A DNA stretch of 6,744 nucleotides from Solirubrobacteraceae bacterium. GTDB taxonomy: Bacteria > Actinomycetota > Thermoleophilia > Solirubrobacterales > Solirubrobacteraceae. The stretch is taken from assembly GCA_025935735.1 (NCBI GenBank), contig JAICUS010000340.1, positions 1 to 6,744 on the forward strand, written 5' to 3'. Below, one piece after another: positions 6,139-6,744 of this stretch (position 1 is its first letter; the number at the start of each line of letters is the position of its first letter). The notes beneath the pieces were generated by a model. The model saw nothing but the letters and a program-made list of their open reading frames with translations. It was not told where the DNA came from and made no database searches. A program made the position numbers and the translations under genes.

Positions 6139-6180
6139 TTGTCGAGCTGAACCCGCCTGAGGTGACACGCGCCTCCGCGG

Positions 6181-6197
6181 GAGCGACCCGGACGCTC
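6181..6197 (-). terminator. Weak hairpin just after the carboxypeptidase stop
   Basis: GAGCG and CGCTC form a five-pair stem with a seven-base loop, and the flanking GC bases can extend it with a bulge. It begins about six bases beyond the stop codon at 6203-6205 on the minus strand. No T-run follows, so it would be a Rho-assisted or partial terminator at best. Confidence 0.3.
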
Positions 6198-6202
6198 GCG
6201 CC

Positions 6203-6744
6203 CTACACGCCCTCGGCGCGGAACCCCCGATCCAGTAGCCGCATCGCCTGCGACCCCGTGTCGGGCGAGTGCAGGAGCACCACGCCGAGGTCGACGTCGC
6301 CGCGGCGCGCCGTCGCCACCAGGCAGTGGCCGGCCGCGTCGGTGTACCCCGTCTTGACCCCGGTCGTGCCGCGGTAGCCCAGCCGCAGCAGCGGGTTGTT
6401 GTTGTAGAGGTAGAGCTTGTGGCCCTTGATGGGGAAGGGCAGGATGATCGAGCGGGTCCGGACGATCTTCGCCAGCCGCGGCACGCGCAGGATCGCCCGG
6501 GCGAGCATCGCCAGGTCGCCCGCGCACGAGTGGTTGCCGGCGTCGTAGAAGCCGCTGGGCGAGGTGAAGTGCGAGCAGACGAGCCCCATCGCGGCCGCCC
6601 GGGCGTTCATGGCGTGCACGAACTCGCGCACGCTGCCGGAGGAGCGCTGGGCGAGCGCGATCGCCGCGTCGTTGCCCGAGGGCAGCAGCAGGCCGTAGAG
6701 CATCGGCTCGACCTTGACGCGCTTGCCCTTGGGCAGGACGCCGA
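6203..6744 (-). CDS. D-alanyl-D-alanine carboxypeptidase, peptidase family S11 (5' end outside window)
   Basis: This is the C-terminal 180 or so residues of a low-molecular-weight penicillin-binding protein, which trims the terminal D-Ala from peptidoglycan stem peptides outside the cell. Two of the three family motifs are visible: SGN (the SxN motif, 6671-6679) in LLLPSGNDAAIALA, and KTG (6347-6355) in GVKTGYTDAAGHCLVA. The SxxK motif with the nucleophilic serine and the signal peptide must lie beyond base 6744. The segment HFTSPSGFYDAGNHSCAGDLAMLAR is typical of the family. The protein ends about 46 residues after KTG (LLDRGFRAEGV), so it lacks the C-terminal beta domain and membrane helix of DacA/PBP5-type enzymes. 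This compact form fits the shorter S11 enzymes. The next gene on this strand starts 267 bases later, so co-transcription is uncertain. Confidence 0.93.
   Translation of the reverse strand, partial: GVLPKGKRVKVEPMLYGLLLPSGNDAAIALAQRSSGSVREFVHAMNARAAAMGLVCSHFTSPSGFYDAGNHSCAGDLAMLARAILRVPRLAKIVRTRSIILPFPIKGHKLYLYNNNPLLRLGYRGTTGVKTGYTDAAGHCLVATARRGDVDLGVVLLHSPDTGSQAMRLLDRGFRAEGV

Larger units (their letters stand above)
5936..6202. other. Non-coding gap between the carboxypeptidase and anchored-protein genes
   Basis: No convincing gene lies here; the frames open across it are chance products of high GC. The left part (5936-6075) is very GC-rich. The stretch at about 6080-6145 is visibly richer in A/T than the rest of the window and carries promoter-like words on the + strand. 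For the downstream minus-strand gene, the only -10-like word close to its start is TACGGT (5945-5950), 10-15 bases before its ATG, with no matching -35; this is weak. Confidence 0.6.

Noticed and set aside
6133..6160. Flagellar sigma-28 promoter suggested by TAAAGTTT
   Set aside because: At the right spacing the -10 reads CCCGCCTG, a poor match to GCCGATAA, and no motility gene is present.
6080..6180. Possible riboswitch (c-di-GMP or c-di-AMP type) or SRP RNA in the gap
   Set aside because: A few words (GGCGTAAAG, CTGAACCCG, GGAAGCGAAGGAA) recall such RNAs, but the conserved cores and pairing are missing, and on the + strand no gene follows for a riboswitch to control.
4977..6527. A 516-codon open frame on the minus strand spanning the anchored-protein gene, the gap and part of the carboxypeptidase gene
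   Set aside because: It runs in a different frame from two genes with clear protein features, its translation is Arg/Ala/Pro-rich and without domains, and long chance frames are expected at this GC content.

Overview
The window is strongly G+C-rich with heavy G/C bias at third codon positions, which fits a high-GC actinobacterium. The closest feel is Thermoleophilia/Solirubrobacterales; that placement is from memory of gene types and base composition, not from a search. I see no mobile element, CRISPR array, phage gene or integrase. The gene content looks like ordinary chromosome.

Layout, left to right. (1) Bases 1-2257, + strand: the 3' part of a membrane-bound GGDEF diguanylate cyclase (extracytoplasmic sensor, one visible membrane helix, HAMP, GAF-like region, GGDEF). 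After 22 bases and a perfect Shine-Dalgarno comes a small, very acidic, Pro/Glu/Ala-rich protein of unknown function. (2) Bases 2271-3247, - strand: a class IV-like histone deacetylase-family hydrolase, followed 8 bases after its stop by a tRNA-Ala(UGC) gene on the same strand. (3) Bases 3289-4263, + strand: a ROK-family sugar kinase, divergent from the deacetylase across 41 bases. (4) Bases 4260-5935, - strand: a two-gene unit made of a membrane-anchored extracellular protein of unknown function and, overlapping its stop codon, a short NarL/DesK-type histidine kinase with no sensor domain and no response regulator in view. The kinase and the ROK kinase converge and share one CTAG as both stop codons. 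(5) Bases 5936-6202: a 267-base non-coding gap with promoter-like and hairpin motifs. (6) Bases 6203-6744, - strand: the 3' part of an S11 D-alanyl-D-alanine carboxypeptidase.

How the genes relate. The cyclase and the acidic protein are likely one operon. The extracellular protein and the histidine kinase are almost certainly co-translated, so the anchored protein is a candidate input partner for a kinase that cannot sense outside the cell by itself. The peptidoglycan carboxypeptidase upstream on the same strand hints at a cell-envelope theme, but the 267-base gap means it may be a separate transcript. The deacetylase and ROK kinase are standalone metabolic or regulatory enzymes.

No clearly new multi-gene system is present. 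The best candidates for novelty are the anchored-protein/orphan-kinase pair, the acidic protein after the cyclase, and the promoter-like patch in the 5936-6202 gap.
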